The notes: a model not told the origin generated them from the letters alone. 64,000 bases of DNA from Streptomyces aquilus (GCF_003955715.1 NZ_CP034463.1:1054001-1118000); one strand, 5' to 3'; counted from the stretch's first letter, positions 1-10,898 are shown. Translations and numbers: made by a program.

Positions 1-11
1 CGTGGCCCGGG

Positions 12-386
12 TCAGATCTCGATCGCCTCCTCGACGCGTTTGAGCTGGTGCCGGGCCATGGCCAGGTTCGAGCGGGCCTTGTCGAGGACGAGGTAGAGGA
101 ACAGGCCGTTGCCGCTGCGGCCGGTGACCGGCCGGATCAGGTGGTACTGGCTGTCCAGCGTGATCAGCATGTCCTCGATACGGCCCTTGAGGCCGACCTG
201 CTCCATGGTGCGCACCTTGGCCCGGACGACGTCCGTGTTGCCGGCCGCGGCGACCGTCAGGTCCAGGTCCTTGTTCCCGCCCAGGGTGCCCAGCGCCATT
301 CCGCTGGTGTAGTCGACGACCGCGGCTCCCAAGGCCCCCTCGACCCCGGCCATCATCTCCTTCAGCGACACTTCCACACTCGCCAC
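12..386 (-). CDS. Roadblock/LC7-like small protein
   Basis: A 124-residue soluble protein starting VASVEVSLKEMM. It looks like the roadblock/LC7-type proteins common in streptomycetes, which often act as partners of small GTPases or as stand-alone regulators. A GALGAAVVDYTSGMALGTLGG stretch near the N terminus is followed by an alternating helix/strand pattern and ends in a basic helix (ARHQLKRVEEAIEI). The GTG at 386 is chosen because AAGGGAGG lies 4 nt before it; a longer reading frame continues upstream but has no ribosome site. It diverges from the flavohemoprotein gene across a 367-bp gap holding an OsdR-type box. No partner gene is adjacent, so its role is unknown; the family call rests on sequence pattern only. 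Confidence 0.75.
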   Translation of the reverse strand: MASVEVSLKEMMAGVEGALGAAVVDYTSGMALGTLGGNKDLDLTVAAAGNTDVVRAKVRTMEQVGLKGRIEDMLITLDSQYHLIRPVTGRSGNGLFLYLVLDKARSNLAMARHQLKRVEEAIEI

Positions 387-626
387 AGTGCCTCCCTTGC
401 GCTCGTTGACTGCGGCGGACCGGCGCCGCCGGCCCGCCTCGATGCCCCCGGACCGTACGCATGCCGCCGCCCCGCGAGGACCGACTCTCTGGGACTGACC
501 TGTGCGCGGCGGACAACGACCGAACAACGGCGCGACGGGATCGTTCGGGTGACCGGAACTGCCGTGACGGGCCCCGAAGTTGACGCCCGTGGGCCGCCCC
601 GCGTACCGGGCGGCCCTGTCGCCGTG

Positions 627-640
627 GGGCCGATCGGCCC
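627..640. promoter_or_regulatory. DevR/OsdR-type palindrome
   Basis: The perfect 14-bp palindrome GGGCCGATCGGCCC matches GGGNC-N4-GNCCC, the core of the mycobacterial DevR (DosR) box. It sits 113 bp upstream of the flavohemoprotein start, in the 367-bp divergent gap (387-753). The rest of that gap contains GC-rich imperfect half-sites and no gene I can support. Confidence 0.6.
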
Positions 641-753
641 TGTGCGCCGTCCCCAAGGGCCCCTGGAGCACGCGAGGGGCCACCGGCGAGGGTGGAGTGT
701 CGCGTGGCCCGAGCCCCGCACTCATCTGTTCCACCTCGCTTCCCGGAGGCTTC

Positions 754-1938
754 ATGCTGTCCGCAGAGTCCGCCGCCGTCGTCCGGGCCACGCTGCCCGC
801 CGTGGCCGGAGCCCTCGACGAGATCACCACGCGCTTCTACGGCGCGATGTTCCGCGACCGACCCGAACTGCTGGACGGGCTGTTCAACCGGGGCAACCAG
901 GCCAGCGGCGCCCAGCGCCGGGCGCTGGCCGGGTCGATAGCGGGCTTCGCGAGCGCGCTCCTCGCCGACCCCGACTCCCGTCCTGACGCGCTGCTGGCGC
1001 GGATCGCCCACAAGCACACCGCGGTCGGGGTCACCGAGGACCAGTACACGGTCGTCCACAAGTACCTGTTCGGCGCCATCGCCGAGGTGCTCGGCGACGC
1101 GGTCACCCCGGAGGTGGCCGCCGCCTGGGACGAGGTGTACTGGCTGATGGCCGGCGCGCTCATCGCCCAGGAGGCCCGTATCTACCTGGAGGCGGGGGTC
1201 GCGCCGGGTGAGGTGTGGCGGCCGTGGACGGTCGTCGACCGGCGCGAGGAGACCGCCGACGTGGTCTCCTTCGTCCTGCGTCCGGCCGACGGCGGTCCCG
1301 CCCCCGCGGCGAAGGCCGGGCAGTACGTCAGCGTCCGGGCCCTGATGCCGGACGGCGTGCACCAGCTGCGCCAGTACAGCCTGTCCGGCGACCCGGGCGG
1401 CGAGCTGCGCCGTATCACCGTCAAGCGGGTCGGCGGCGGGGAGGTGTCCACCCTCCTGCACGGCTCGGTGCGGGCCGGGGACGAGCTCACCCTGTCCGCG
1501 CCCTTCGGTGACGTCGTCCTCGACGAGACGGACACACCGCTCGTCCTGGTCTCCGCCGGCATCGGCTGCACCCCCATGGTCGGCATGCTCGCCCACCTCG
1601 CCGCCACCGGCTCCACCCGCAAGGTCCTGACGCTGCACGCCGACGTCTCCCCCGGCACCCACGCCCTGCGCACCGAGACCCGCGCGCTCACCGCACAACT
1701 GCCCGCGGCCGAGGCCGTGTTCTGGTACGAACGGTTCGGCATCGCCGAACCCGGCGCTCGCTCCGGCCTGATGAACCTCGACGGGATCGACGTGCCGGCG
1801 GACGCCACCGTCTACCTGTGCGGCCCGCTGCCGTTCATGCGCACCGTCCGCACCCAGCTGCTCGACCACGGTGTCCCGCCGCGGCACATCCGCTACGAGG
1901 TGTTCGGCCCCGACCTGTGGCTGCCGGACGCGTCCTGA
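754..1938 (+). CDS. hmp: Flavohemoprotein (nitric oxide dioxygenase)
   Basis: A 394-residue flavohemoglobin, close to the usual 400. The family oxidises NO to nitrate using O2, haem, FAD and NAD(P)H. The globin domain fills residues 1-140 and contains a HKHTAVGVTEDQY segment that fits the proximal haem-histidine region. The FAD-binding barrel follows, with RQYSLSG near residue 210, and then the NAD(P)-binding domain with VLVSAGIGCTPM and YLCGPLPFM. The ATG at 754 has CGGAGG 4 nt upstream; an extended frame further upstream lacks globin-like sequence. NO protection fits the neighbouring DevS/DevR-like pair, since NO is a DevS ligand in mycobacteria, and the palindrome at 627-640 suggests the same control. 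Confidence 0.93.
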   Translation: MLSAESAAVVRATLPAVAGALDEITTRFYGAMFRDRPELLDGLFNRGNQASGAQRRALAGSIAGFASALLADPDSRPDALLARIAHKHTAVGVTEDQYTVVHKYLFGAIAEVLGDAVTPEVAAAWDEVYWLMAGALIAQEARIYLEAGVAPGEVWRPWTVVDRREETADVVSFVLRPADGGPAPAAKAGQYVSVRALMPDGVHQLRQYSLSGDPGGELRRITVKRVGGGEVSTLLHGSVRAGDELTLSAPFGDVVLDETDTPLVLVSAGIGCTPMVGMLAHLAATGSTRKVLTLHADVSPGTHALRTETRALTAQLPAAEAVFWYERFGIAEPGARSGLMNLDGIDVPADATVYLCGPLPFMRTVRTQLLDHGVPPRHIRYEVFGPDLWLPDAS

Positions 1939-2184
1939 CGCGAAGGCCCCACTGACGCTTCAGCGGTCACCCTTGGACCAGCCTCGTCCCGCCGAGGGGC
2001 CGTGACCGTCGTCGGGTCCGGGTCCGCGACCGTTGACCGTTGTACCGCCGCGAGTCGGCCACGAGACGCATATGCGGCGGACAGGTTCCGCCGGGGTGCG
2101 GACAGTAAGTGACATAGCGTCTCGATTCCCGTCCGGGTGCGGTGAGATGACCCGAACCGTCACCGGCAGCGGGTGGGGAGAGAG

Positions 2185-4131
2185 ATGGGTCTGATTCCAG
2201 TACCGGACGTGGCGGACGGCCCCGAGCGGACGTCGTGCACCTGCGGCGCAGCGGCCCGTCCGAACGAGCCGGGGGCCGACGAGGACCGGTTCCGTGGTCT
2301 GCTGGAAGCCGCCCCGGACGCCATGGTCATCGTCGACGACGGCGGCATCATCAAACTCGTCAACGCCCAGACCGAGGCCCTGTTCGGCTACGGCCGCGAG
2401 GAACTCCTCGACCATCCGGTGGAGTTGCTGATCCCGCACCGCTTCCGCCCGCACCACACCCGGCACCGCGGGGGCTACGCCGCCAACCGCCAGGTCCGGC
2501 CCATGGGCGCGGGACTCGATCTGCACGGACTGCGCAAGGACGGCACCGAGTTCCCCGTCGAGATCAGTCTCTCGCCGCTGGAGACCGCGGACGGGCTCCT
2601 GGTCTCCGCGGCGGTCCGCGACGTCAGCGACCGCAGGGCCGCCGAGGCCCGGATCAACGAGCTCGCCGCGCTCGTGGAGTCGTCCCAGGACGCGATCCTC
2701 GCCAAGACCCTCGACGGCTACATCACTTACTGGAACGCCGCCGCGCAGAGCCTGTACGGCTACACCGCCCAGGAGGCCATCGGCCGGCACGTGTCCGTGC
2801 TGGCGCCGAGGGAGAAGCGCGGCGAGGTCACCTCCCTGCTGAAGCGGCTGTGCCACGGCGAGAAGGTCGAGCACTTCGAGACCCTGCGCCTGACCCGCTC
2901 CGGCGAACTGCTGGACGTCGACGTCACCTTGTGGCCCACCCGGGACACGGCGGGCACGGTCGTCGGCGCCTGCGCCATCGTCCGCGACATCAGCGACCGC
3001 AAGCGCGCCGAGGCCGAACTCACCGTCCTCTACGAGCAGCAGCGGCACATCGCGCTCACCCTGCAACGCAGCCTGATGGGCACCCCGTCCGCGGTCCCCG
3101 GCCTGGCCACGGCCAGCCGGTACCGGCCCGCCACCCAGGGCGCGGGCGTGGGCGGCGACTGGTTCGACCTGATCCCGCTGGGAGCCGGCCGGGTGGGGGT
3201 CCTCATCGGTGACGTGATGGGCCGCGGCCTCGAAGCCGCCGCGGTGATGGGCCAGTTGCGCTCCGCCGCGCACGCCCTGGCCAAGACCGGCATGCAGCCC
3301 CGGCAGCTGATGCAGGCCCTGGACACCTGTGTCGCCGACCTGGACGTCCCCGACCAGCTGGTCACCTGCTGCTATCTGGTCGTCGCCCCGGACAGCGGAA
3401 CCGTCACCGTCTGCTCGGCCGGTCATCTGCCGGTGCTGGTCGCTCCCCCGGGCTGCGGGGTCCGCGGGCTGACGACCCCGGTGAACGCCCCGCTGGGCGT
3501 CGGCGACATCCTCTACGAGCAGTCGTGCGCCGACATTCCGCCCGGCGCCACGCTCGTCCTGTACACCGACGGGCTGATCGAGACGCCCGGCAGCGACATC
3601 GAGGAGCGTCTCGGTGAACTCACCTCCGTCCTGGACGGGTTCTTCGTCGACGCCCCCGCTCTGGAGATCGCCGCGGACCATGTCCTGACGAGCCTGCTGC
3701 CCGACGCCGACAGCCATGACGACGACGTGACCCTGCTGCTGGCCCAGCTGCCGGCGGCGCCGCTGGCGGCGCTCACCACCGATCTGCCGGCGCTGCCGTC
3801 CTCGGTCCCGGACGGGCGCACGTTCCTCAACAAGGCCCTCATCGCCTGGGAGTGCGCCGAGTCGGCGGAGGAGGCCCGGCTGCTGCTCTCCGAGATCCTC
3901 ACCAACGCGGTCCAGCACGCCGAGGGCCCGATCACACTGCATCTGTGCCGGACGGCCACGGACCTCACGGTCGAGGTGAGCGACCGCAGTCCGCACCTGC
4001 CCCAGCCGCGGATCGCGGGCGAGGACGAGGAGTCCGGCCGCGGTCTGCTGCTCGTGCGCGCCCTGGCCGACGGCTGGGGGGTACGGCCCACCGACGAGGG
4101 CAAGACCACGTGGTTCACGCTGAAGCTGTGA
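2185..4131 (+). CDS. PAS-PAS-SpoIIE phosphatase with HATPase domain
   Basis: A 648-residue cytoplasmic signalling protein. Two PAS domains occupy about residues 30-140 and 150-275 (FRGLLEAAPDAMVIVDD; ESSQDAILAKTLDGYITYWN). A PP2C-type SpoIIE domain follows at 295-510, with GGDWFD, IGDVMGRG, LYTDGLIE and HDDDVTLL metal-binding motifs. A C-terminal HATPase resembling anti-sigma kinases spans 520-645 (LSEILTNAVQHA, GRGLLLVRALADGWG). Such proteins set sigma or anti-anti-sigma phosphorylation in partner-switching pathways; a STAS protein at 9177 is a plausible partner, by inference. The ATG at 2185 is preferred over the in-frame GTG at 2173 because the GGGGAG ribosome site overlaps the latter. It converges on the kinase gene, 15 bp apart. 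Confidence 0.9.
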   Translation: MGLIPVPDVADGPERTSCTCGAAARPNEPGADEDRFRGLLEAAPDAMVIVDDGGIIKLVNAQTEALFGYGREELLDHPVELLIPHRFRPHHTRHRGGYAANRQVRPMGAGLDLHGLRKDGTEFPVEISLSPLETADGLLVSAAVRDVSDRRAAEARINELAALVESSQDAILAKTLDGYITYWNAAAQSLYGYTAQEAIGRHVSVLAPREKRGEVTSLLKRLCHGEKVEHFETLRLTRSGELLDVDVTLWPTRDTAGTVVGACAIVRDISDRKRAEAELTVLYEQQRHIALTLQRSLMGTPSAVPGLATASRYRPATQGAGVGGDWFDLIPLGAGRVGVLIGDVMGRGLEAAAVMGQLRSAAHALAKTGMQPRQLMQALDTCVADLDVPDQLVTCCYLVVAPDSGTVTVCSAGHLPVLVAPPGCGVRGLTTPVNAPLGVGDILYEQSCADIPPGATLVLYTDGLIETPGSDIEERLGELTSVLDGFFVDAPALEIAADHVLTSLLPDADSHDDDVTLLLAQLPAAPLAALTTDLPALPSSVPDGRTFLNKALIAWECAESAEEARLLLSEILTNAVQHAEGPITLHLCRTATDLTVEVSDRSPHLPQPRIAGEDEESGRGLLLVRALADGWGVRPTDEGKTTWFTLKL

Positions 4132-4146
4132 GGCGCGGCGCGGCCG

Positions 4147-6688
<2,542 letters not shown>

Positions 6689-6786
6689 CGAACGCTCCTC
6701 GTCCCGTGTGCCGTGCCGGTGCCCGCTGTTCGTGGGTGGCATCGGCCTCTTGTGGAGATCCTTCTCTTCGCCGGGCCGAAAGACCA

Positions 6787-6860
6787 GGGCCGGTCGGCCC
6801 TCTTTCGCCCCGGCCGCGCTCCGAGGGGCCGGACGGACGACGGGCAGGGCCGAACGGCCC
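6787..6860. promoter_or_regulatory. Pair of DevR/OsdR boxes, 60 bp apart
   Basis: Two boxes, GGGCCGGTCGGCCC (6787-6800) and GGGCCGAACGGCCC (6847-6860), both match GGGNC-N4-GNCCC exactly. Their centres are 60 bp apart. A third partial copy, with only the left arm GGGCC matching, lies between them at 6826-6839. They occupy the 263-bp divergent gap between osdR (start 6688) and the PNPOx-like gene (start 6952), so both genes are probable targets. Confidence 0.65.
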
Positions 6861-6951
6861 TAGCCCTCCCCCGCCACCGGGCGTTCCATCGATCTGTCCC
6901 CCACCCTTCGGCAGAACGCCCAGCGGGCGCCGCAGCTCACGGAAGACCTTC

Positions 6952-7368
6952 ATGACGATCAAGAGGGAACTGGACAGTTCCGAAGCCCTGAGACTGCTCG
7001 GCGGGGTGTCCCTGGGCCGGGTCGTCTTCACCCGTCACGCGCTGCCGCAGATCCGCCCGGTCAATCACGTGGTGGACGGCGGCGACATCGTCATCCGCAC
7101 CCACGAGGGCGCGGCCCTGACCTCGCACACCGGCCGGGCGGACGGCCCGGGCGTGGTGGTCGCGTACGAGGCCGACCTCATCGACCCCGACACCCACCTC
7201 GGCTGGAGCGTCGTCGTCACCGGCTACGCCCATCTGGTGACGGACCCGCGGGAGCTGGCCCGCTACCGGGCCATGCTGCGGCCCTGGGTGGAGCAGACGA
7301 TGGACTACGCGGTCCGTATCCGCCCCGATCTGGTGACCGGGATCCTGCTCACCGCGGCGGACGCCTGA
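6952..7368 (+). CDS. PNPOx-like split-barrel flavoprotein
   Basis: A 138-residue protein of the pyridoxamine-phosphate-oxidase-like FMN/F420-binding split barrel. The opening ELDSSEALRLLGGVSLGRVVFT, then PQIRPVNHVVDGGDIVIRT and GWSVVVTGYAHLV, are the usual pattern of these small single-domain proteins. In mycobacteria several such proteins belong to the DosR regulon; most have no assigned substrate. The ATG at 6952 follows GGAAG by about 6 nt. It diverges from osdR over the paired boxes and converges on the DoxX-like gene across a strong hairpin. A redox role under hypoxia is inference. Confidence 0.85.
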   Translation: MTIKRELDSSEALRLLGGVSLGRVVFTRHALPQIRPVNHVVDGGDIVIRTHEGAALTSHTGRADGPGVVVAYEADLIDPDTHLGWSVVVTGYAHLVTDPRELARYRAMLRPWVEQTMDYAVRIRPDLVTGILLTAADA

Positions 7369-7378
7369 GATCGCACGC

Positions 7379-7416
7379 GCCGGGGCCACGCCGCGTCCGT
7401 GCGGCGTGGCCCCGGC
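7379..7416. terminator. Bidirectional hairpin terminator
   Basis: A perfect 16-bp stem (left arm GCCGGGGCCACGCCGC, 7379-7394; right arm 7401-7416) with a 6-nt loop lies between two converging genes. There is no long T run, as is common in streptomycetes; it can serve both strands. Confidence 0.75.
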
Positions 7417-7434
7417 GTGTGCGGGCGGGCCGGT

Positions 7435-8061
7435 TCACATCAGCCAGCGGTTCCGGCTGACGAAGGGCAGCCGCGCCCAGACCCTGCCCAGTCCCCAGGT
7501 GGCGCCGGCGCCCGCGGCGGCGAGGGCGATCAGGACGATGGCGTAGACGACGTGGTAGTCGGTGAACGGGTTGGTCGACATGCTCAGCGACCCGTCGGAC
7601 AGGTGCTTGGCCGGCGGCCACTCCGCGATCCACATCAGCGCCATCATCGCCGTGCCGGCGACGGCGGCGAGGCGCAGCCCGATGCCCGCGATCAGGGCGA
7701 GGCCGATGCCGAGGAGGCCGAGCATGAACAGCCAGTCCGCCCAGCCGGCCCCCGCCCAGTCGTGGAAGGTGGACTCCATGGGGCCCGCGGCGACCCCGCC
7801 GAGGAAGCCCTTGGTGGGCGAGCCGCCGTCGATCCAGCCCTTGCCGGACGGGGTGGCGTAGCCGAAGCCGAAGGTCTTGTCGAGGAACGCCCACAGGAAG
7901 ACGAACCCGGTCAGGACGCGGAGCACCGCCAGGACGTACGGGCTGTTCGCCGTCGCCGTCGTGACAGCGCTCGTCTCGGTCGGGGAACTCGCCGTCCCGC
8001 TCCTGCGCAGGGACGGGAAGCGGAATCCCGGGTGACGGTGCGGGTGATCGTGAACGGCCAT
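7435..8061 (-). CDS. DoxX-like integral membrane protein
   Basis: A 208-residue membrane protein with a His-rich, basic N terminus (HDHPHRHPGF) and about four transmembrane helices, beginning near YVLAVLRVLTGFVFLWAFLDKTFG. This fits the DoxX family, whose founding member is a subunit of archaeal thiosulfate:quinone oxidoreductase; the function in actinobacteria is not settled. The ATG at 8061 is preferred because GGAAGGG lies 9 nt upstream; the ATG at 8070 is too close to that site. A near-consensus OsdR box at 8174-8187 lies 113 bp upstream, linking it to the island's regulon. A quinone-linked role in low oxygen is inferred from context only. Confidence 0.8.
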   Translation of the reverse strand: MAVHDHPHRHPGFRFPSLRRSGTASSPTETSAVTTATANSPYVLAVLRVLTGFVFLWAFLDKTFGFGYATPSGKGWIDGGSPTKGFLGGVAAGPMESTFHDWAGAGWADWLFMLGLLGIGLALIAGIGLRLAAVAGTAMMALMWIAEWPPAKHLSDGSLSMSTNPFTDYHVVYAIVLIALAAAGAGATWGLGRVWARLPFVSRNRWLM

Positions 8062-8173
8062 GGTGCTCATCCCTTCCAGGGGTGACGCTCGGGTACTCGA
8101 CGACTGTCGTCGAGCACCCTCAATGTCCCGCTGCGCCGCCCGGCGGCGGAGGGGCTGCGCGGGCCGTGCTGGG

Positions 8174-8187
8174 GGGCCGAACGTCCT
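8174..8187. promoter_or_regulatory. OsdR-type box upstream of the DoxX-like gene
   Basis: GGGCCGAACGTCCT matches GGGNC-N4-GNCCC except for the last base. A degenerate second pair of arms (GGGCC at 8196-8200, GGCCT at 8207-8211) follows with wider spacing. The site is in the 142-bp gap between the XRE-PNPOx gene end and the DoxX-like start. Confidence 0.45.
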
Positions 8188-8203
8188 TGCCCGCAGGGCC
8201 CGT

Positions 8204-8923
8204 TCAGGCCTGTCCGGCAGGGTCGTCGTCAAGGCCGGCGGGGATCTGGCGGATCTCCCGGCCGGTGATCTCGTCGGCGTCGACGCACACCCACAGCTCG
8301 CGCCGACCACCCGCCCAGGGTGCGCTGTACGCCCGTTCCGTCAGGCGGCGGATCGTGGCGGGCTCCTGCGCCTGCCTGGCCCGTCCGCGGACGAGCACGC
8401 TCCAGCCCCGGCTCATGGCCTCGTCGAGGTGGTCGACCTCGAAGGCGATGCGCCGGCCCAGGGCCTCGGCGGGAGCGGTGCCGGGCGCCGTCCGGAAGGC
8501 GATCGTGCCGTCGACGACGGTGTAGTTGACGGGCAGGACCGTGGGCCCGTCGGCCGTGGTCACCGCGAGGCGGCCCACCCCGTGCGTGCCCAGCCGGCGC
8601 CGGCACTCAGCGTCGCTCAGCGCGACGAGTCCGGCGTGCCGGGCCGCCTGTTCCCGGCCCGGCGGGGCCTCGGTCTCGCCGCCGGTGAGCGAGGTGACCC
8701 CGGTCTCCAGCGCGGCGGCGAGCCGCAGCAGGGCGCTCCTGCCTGGGATCGCGGCGGAGGACTCCTCCAGATACCGGAGGTAGGAGCAGGACATGCCCGC
8801 CCGGTCCGCGGTGTCGGCCCGGGTCAGCCCGAGTTCCCTGCGCCGCTGTACGAGGCGTCGTCCCAGATCTCCTCCGGGGCTTTCGGTGCGTGCCGTCGTG
8901 CCGGATGTTGTCGTGTCGGCCAC
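8204..8923 (-). CDS. XRE helix-turn-helix fused to PNPOx-like domain
   Basis: A 239-residue fusion. Residues 20-75 are an XRE/Cro-type HTH (LGRRLVQRRRELGLTRADTADRAG, SCSYLRYLEES), and residues 95-225 are a PNPOx-like split barrel (LVALSDAECRRRLGTHGVGRLAV, VLPVNYTVVDGTIAFRT, WSVLVRGRAR). The layout suggests a regulator whose DNA binding depends on a bound flavin or deazaflavin. The GTG at 8923 has AGGAGGTG 7 nt upstream. The upstream gap shared with the STAS gene holds at least two OsdR-type palindromes. What it regulates is unknown; the neighbours are candidates. Confidence 0.87.
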   Translation of the reverse strand: MADTTTSGTTARTESPGGDLGRRLVQRRRELGLTRADTADRAGMSCSYLRYLEESSAAIPGRSALLRLAAALETGVTSLTGGETEAPPGREQAARHAGLVALSDAECRRRLGTHGVGRLAVTTADGPTVLPVNYTVVDGTIAFRTAPGTAPAEALGRRIAFEVDHLDEAMSRGWSVLVRGRARQAQEPATIRRLTERAYSAPWAGGRRELWVCVDADEITGREIRQIPAGLDDDPAGQA

Positions 8924-9044
8924 GACCCCTCACCTCCTGCTGGTGCCGGGCCGCCGGAACGGCCCGGGGCGGACCGGGCCTTTGCCCTCGGTCCCCCTCG
9001 CGTCCCCGTGGTTCAGCATCTGCCCTGCCGGCCGGTACGCGCTT

Positions 9045-9140
9045 GGGCCGGTCGGGCCCCCTTTGCCCGGTTCCGTCACCTGCCGGGGCGAGCCACCCGC
9101 CAGGGTCCCGGTCAGCCTCCTGAACAGGGCCGACCGGCCC
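9045..9140. promoter_or_regulatory. OsdR-type boxes between XRE-PNPOx and STAS genes
   Basis: A perfect box, GGGCCGACCGGCCC (9127-9140), is centred 43 bp before the STAS start. A second has both arms intact but a 5-nt centre (GGGCC-GGTCG-GGCCC, 9045-9059). Nearer the XRE-PNPOx start, arms GGGCC (8948-8952) and GGCCC (8961-8965) are 8 nt apart. The 253-bp gap is otherwise GC-rich and has no gene I can support. Confidence 0.55.
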
Positions 9141-9176
9141 TTCCACCCATCAGGGCGCACCGAGTTGGCTCGGACC

Positions 9177-9569
9177 ATGTTCAAGGACCACGAGGAGTCC
9201 ACGCCCTGCCACACGGAACGTCTCGTCGGCGGCACGATCGTGGTGGAAGTGCAGGGTGAGATCGACCTGTGCACGGGGCCGCCGCTCTCGGCCCGCCTCG
9301 ACGCCCTGACCGCCGGACCGTTCCCCGACCTGGTGCTGGACCTGCGCCCGGTGTCCTTCGTCGACTGCAGCGGACTGCGCGCCCTGTGCCGGGCGCGCAA
9401 CCGGGTCCTCGCCCGCGGCGGACGGTTCCGCCTGGTCACCGAGAGCGCCCGGCTGCTGGGGATTCTGCGGTGTGTGGATCTGGGCGACGCTTTCGAGGTG
9501 CTGTCCCGGCCGCCCGAAGGGGTCGTCCCCACGCCCCGGCCGGACCTCGTCCCCGTCGATGTCGGCTAA
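9177..9569 (+). CDS. STAS-domain anti-anti-sigma factor
   Basis: A 130-residue protein with one STAS domain of the SpoIIAA/RsbV type. VEVQGEIDLCTGPPL forms the first strand and helix, and SFVDCSGLRALCRARN carries the D-x-S-G site whose serine is phosphorylated by anti-sigma kinases in this family. These proteins release sigma factors by binding the anti-sigma factor; the HATPase-containing phosphatases at 2185 and 12351 are possible partners. The ATG at 9177 has only a weak ribosome site, but it begins the STAS fold and lies 37 bp after a perfect OsdR box. Its last 4 bp overlap the converging nitroreductase gene. Confidence 0.85.
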   Translation: MFKDHEESTPCHTERLVGGTIVVEVQGEIDLCTGPPLSARLDALTAGPFPDLVLDLRPVSFVDCSGLRALCRARNRVLARGGRFRLVTESARLLGILRCVDLGDAFEVLSRPPEGVVPTPRPDLVPVDVG

Positions 9570-10567
9570 CTGGGCGGCAGCTGTGCGTCGAGCACGGCGT
9601 GCGGGTCGTGTCGGGGTGTGAGGGGGCCTTCGGGGCCGTAGCCGATACGGATCAGCATCTGGGCATGTCCGCTGCGCTCGGGGTGCGGGCTCAGGGTGCA
9701 CCGCAGGTCGGGCCACTCCATCGGCTGGTGCAGCAAAGACGCGCGCAGGCCGTGGACGGTGGCGACGAGCAGGGCGTGTTCGAGTGCCTGCCCGGCGCGC
9801 AGCCAGTCGGTGCGGCGGTCGTGGACCGTCGTGAGGAGCCCGACGACCGGTTCCGTCTCGAAGGGCTGGGCGGGGAGCCGCTCGGCGTGCCGTTGCGCGG
9901 TGAAGTCGCGCATGGGGATGCGTTCCCGGGAGTCCTGCGGGCCGAGCACGGACCACGGCAGACCGGTCCGCGCCGGCGAGTCCGGGTCCTGGTGCACCCA
10001 ACGGCGGCTCTCGGCTCCGCGCGCCCCGTCCGCTCGGTTGCGGAGTTCGGCCTCCCTTACCACCCGGAGCAGACGGGCGGTCTCGTCGACGCCCGGGAAG
10101 CCGAGCGAGGCGCCTTCCGCCCGGGCGGCATCGGCGAGTTCGGCGAGGGCGTGACGCGGCAGGGGGCGGCCGGAGAAGGGGAAGCGGCTGCTGCGCCGAC
10201 GCCAGACGGCCGGATAGAGGTCGTCGCGATGGCCGGTGGGGTGCCCGCTGCGGCAGCCGTCCAGACGGACGGTGGCGAGCAGGCCGGGGTCGTCCGGGCG
10301 GGGCAGCAGTCGGACGAACGGTGACCAGCCGAAGTGGGCGGCCGCGACACGGAGGTTGAAGACGGACGCCCCCACCGACACATGCAGGGCACGGCCGACG
10401 GGGTCGGTGTGGCGCAGGCCCCGTTCCGCCGAGGCCCACACCTCGAACGCCGGGGTCTCGGCATCCAGCCGGAACCGCCACGGCTGGGTGTTGTGGATCG
10501 AGGGCGCGGCCACGGCCGCGGCGAGGCAGGCTTCCAGGGTCCTGGCGTCGAGAGGCGTCGATCGCAT
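9566..10567 (-). CDS. Acg-like nitroreductase-family flavoprotein
   Basis: A 333-residue protein of the Acg (Rv2032) group of the nitroreductase superfamily. Recognisable stretches are LEACLAAAVAAPSIHNTQPWRF, the FMN-site signature of this group, and the C-terminal PLTPRHDPHAVLDAQ. Acg members are unusual because they bind FMN but lack normal nitroreductase chemistry; a role in FMN storage or intracellular survival has been proposed for mycobacteria. Acg is a classic DosR target, and here two OsdR-type boxes lie upstream. The ATG at 10567 has GGAGG 5 nt upstream. Upstream of the start, at 10581-10631, the unit GCACGAA occurs three times with a fourth variant. Confidence 0.9.
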   Translation of the reverse strand: MRSTPLDARTLEACLAAAVAAPSIHNTQPWRFRLDAETPAFEVWASAERGLRHTDPVGRALHVSVGASVFNLRVAAAHFGWSPFVRLLPRPDDPGLLATVRLDGCRSGHPTGHRDDLYPAVWRRRSSRFPFSGRPLPRHALAELADAARAEGASLGFPGVDETARLLRVVREAELRNRADGARGAESRRWVHQDPDSPARTGLPWSVLGPQDSRERIPMRDFTAQRHAERLPAQPFETEPVVGLLTTVHDRRTDWLRAGQALEHALLVATVHGLRASLLHQPMEWPDLRCTLSPHPERSGHAQMLIRIGYGPEGPLTPRHDPHAVLDAQLPPS

Positions 10568-10685
10568 GATGTCCTCCTTCGCACGAACGCCCGCACGAAC
10601 CGGCACTTACGCTCGCACGAAGCGGAACGAACTTCCGTACGTACGCGGTCCTTCGAGCGTGGGCCTGCCGCCGGGTGCGGGGACG

Positions 10686-10781
10686 GGGCCGTTGGTCCCT
10701 CGTCGGAGGCCGGGCGGCCGGGCGGGCGCCCCGCCGGGCCGCCCCGGCGTCACGGCATCCCGCGCATGGGCTGAACGGCCC
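10686..10781. promoter_or_regulatory. OsdR-type boxes in the nitroreductase/Rv1733c gap
   Basis: GGGCCGTTGGTCCC (10686-10699) matches GGGNC-N4-GNCCC exactly, and GGGCTGAACGGCCC (10768-10781) has one mismatch. A lone right arm GGCCC follows at 10831-10835. The 331-bp divergent gap (10568-10898) thus has one box nearer each gene, plus the GCACGAA repeats at 10581-10621; nothing else is evident. Confidence 0.55.
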
Positions 10782-10898
10782 CTCCACCGAACGAACTTGG
10801 ACCCGAACAGCCCGGCGACGCCGCCTGGTCGGCCCCTGCCGCGATGCGCGTCGCGATGTCACCTTCCTGGCAGTGGCAGACAGAAGGAGGTGCGACCG

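Noticed and set aside
651..665. Second OsdR box (CCCCAAGGGCCC) before hmp
   Set aside because: The right arm is in the wrong orientation for GGGNC-N4-GNCCC.
2173..2184. Upstream GTG start for the PAS-SpoIIE gene
   Set aside because: The ribosome site lies inside these codons, so the ATG at 2185 is preferred.
1960..3996. Long frame antisense to the PAS-SpoIIE gene
   Set aside because: A compositional shadow of high GC; the plus-strand frame has full domain support.
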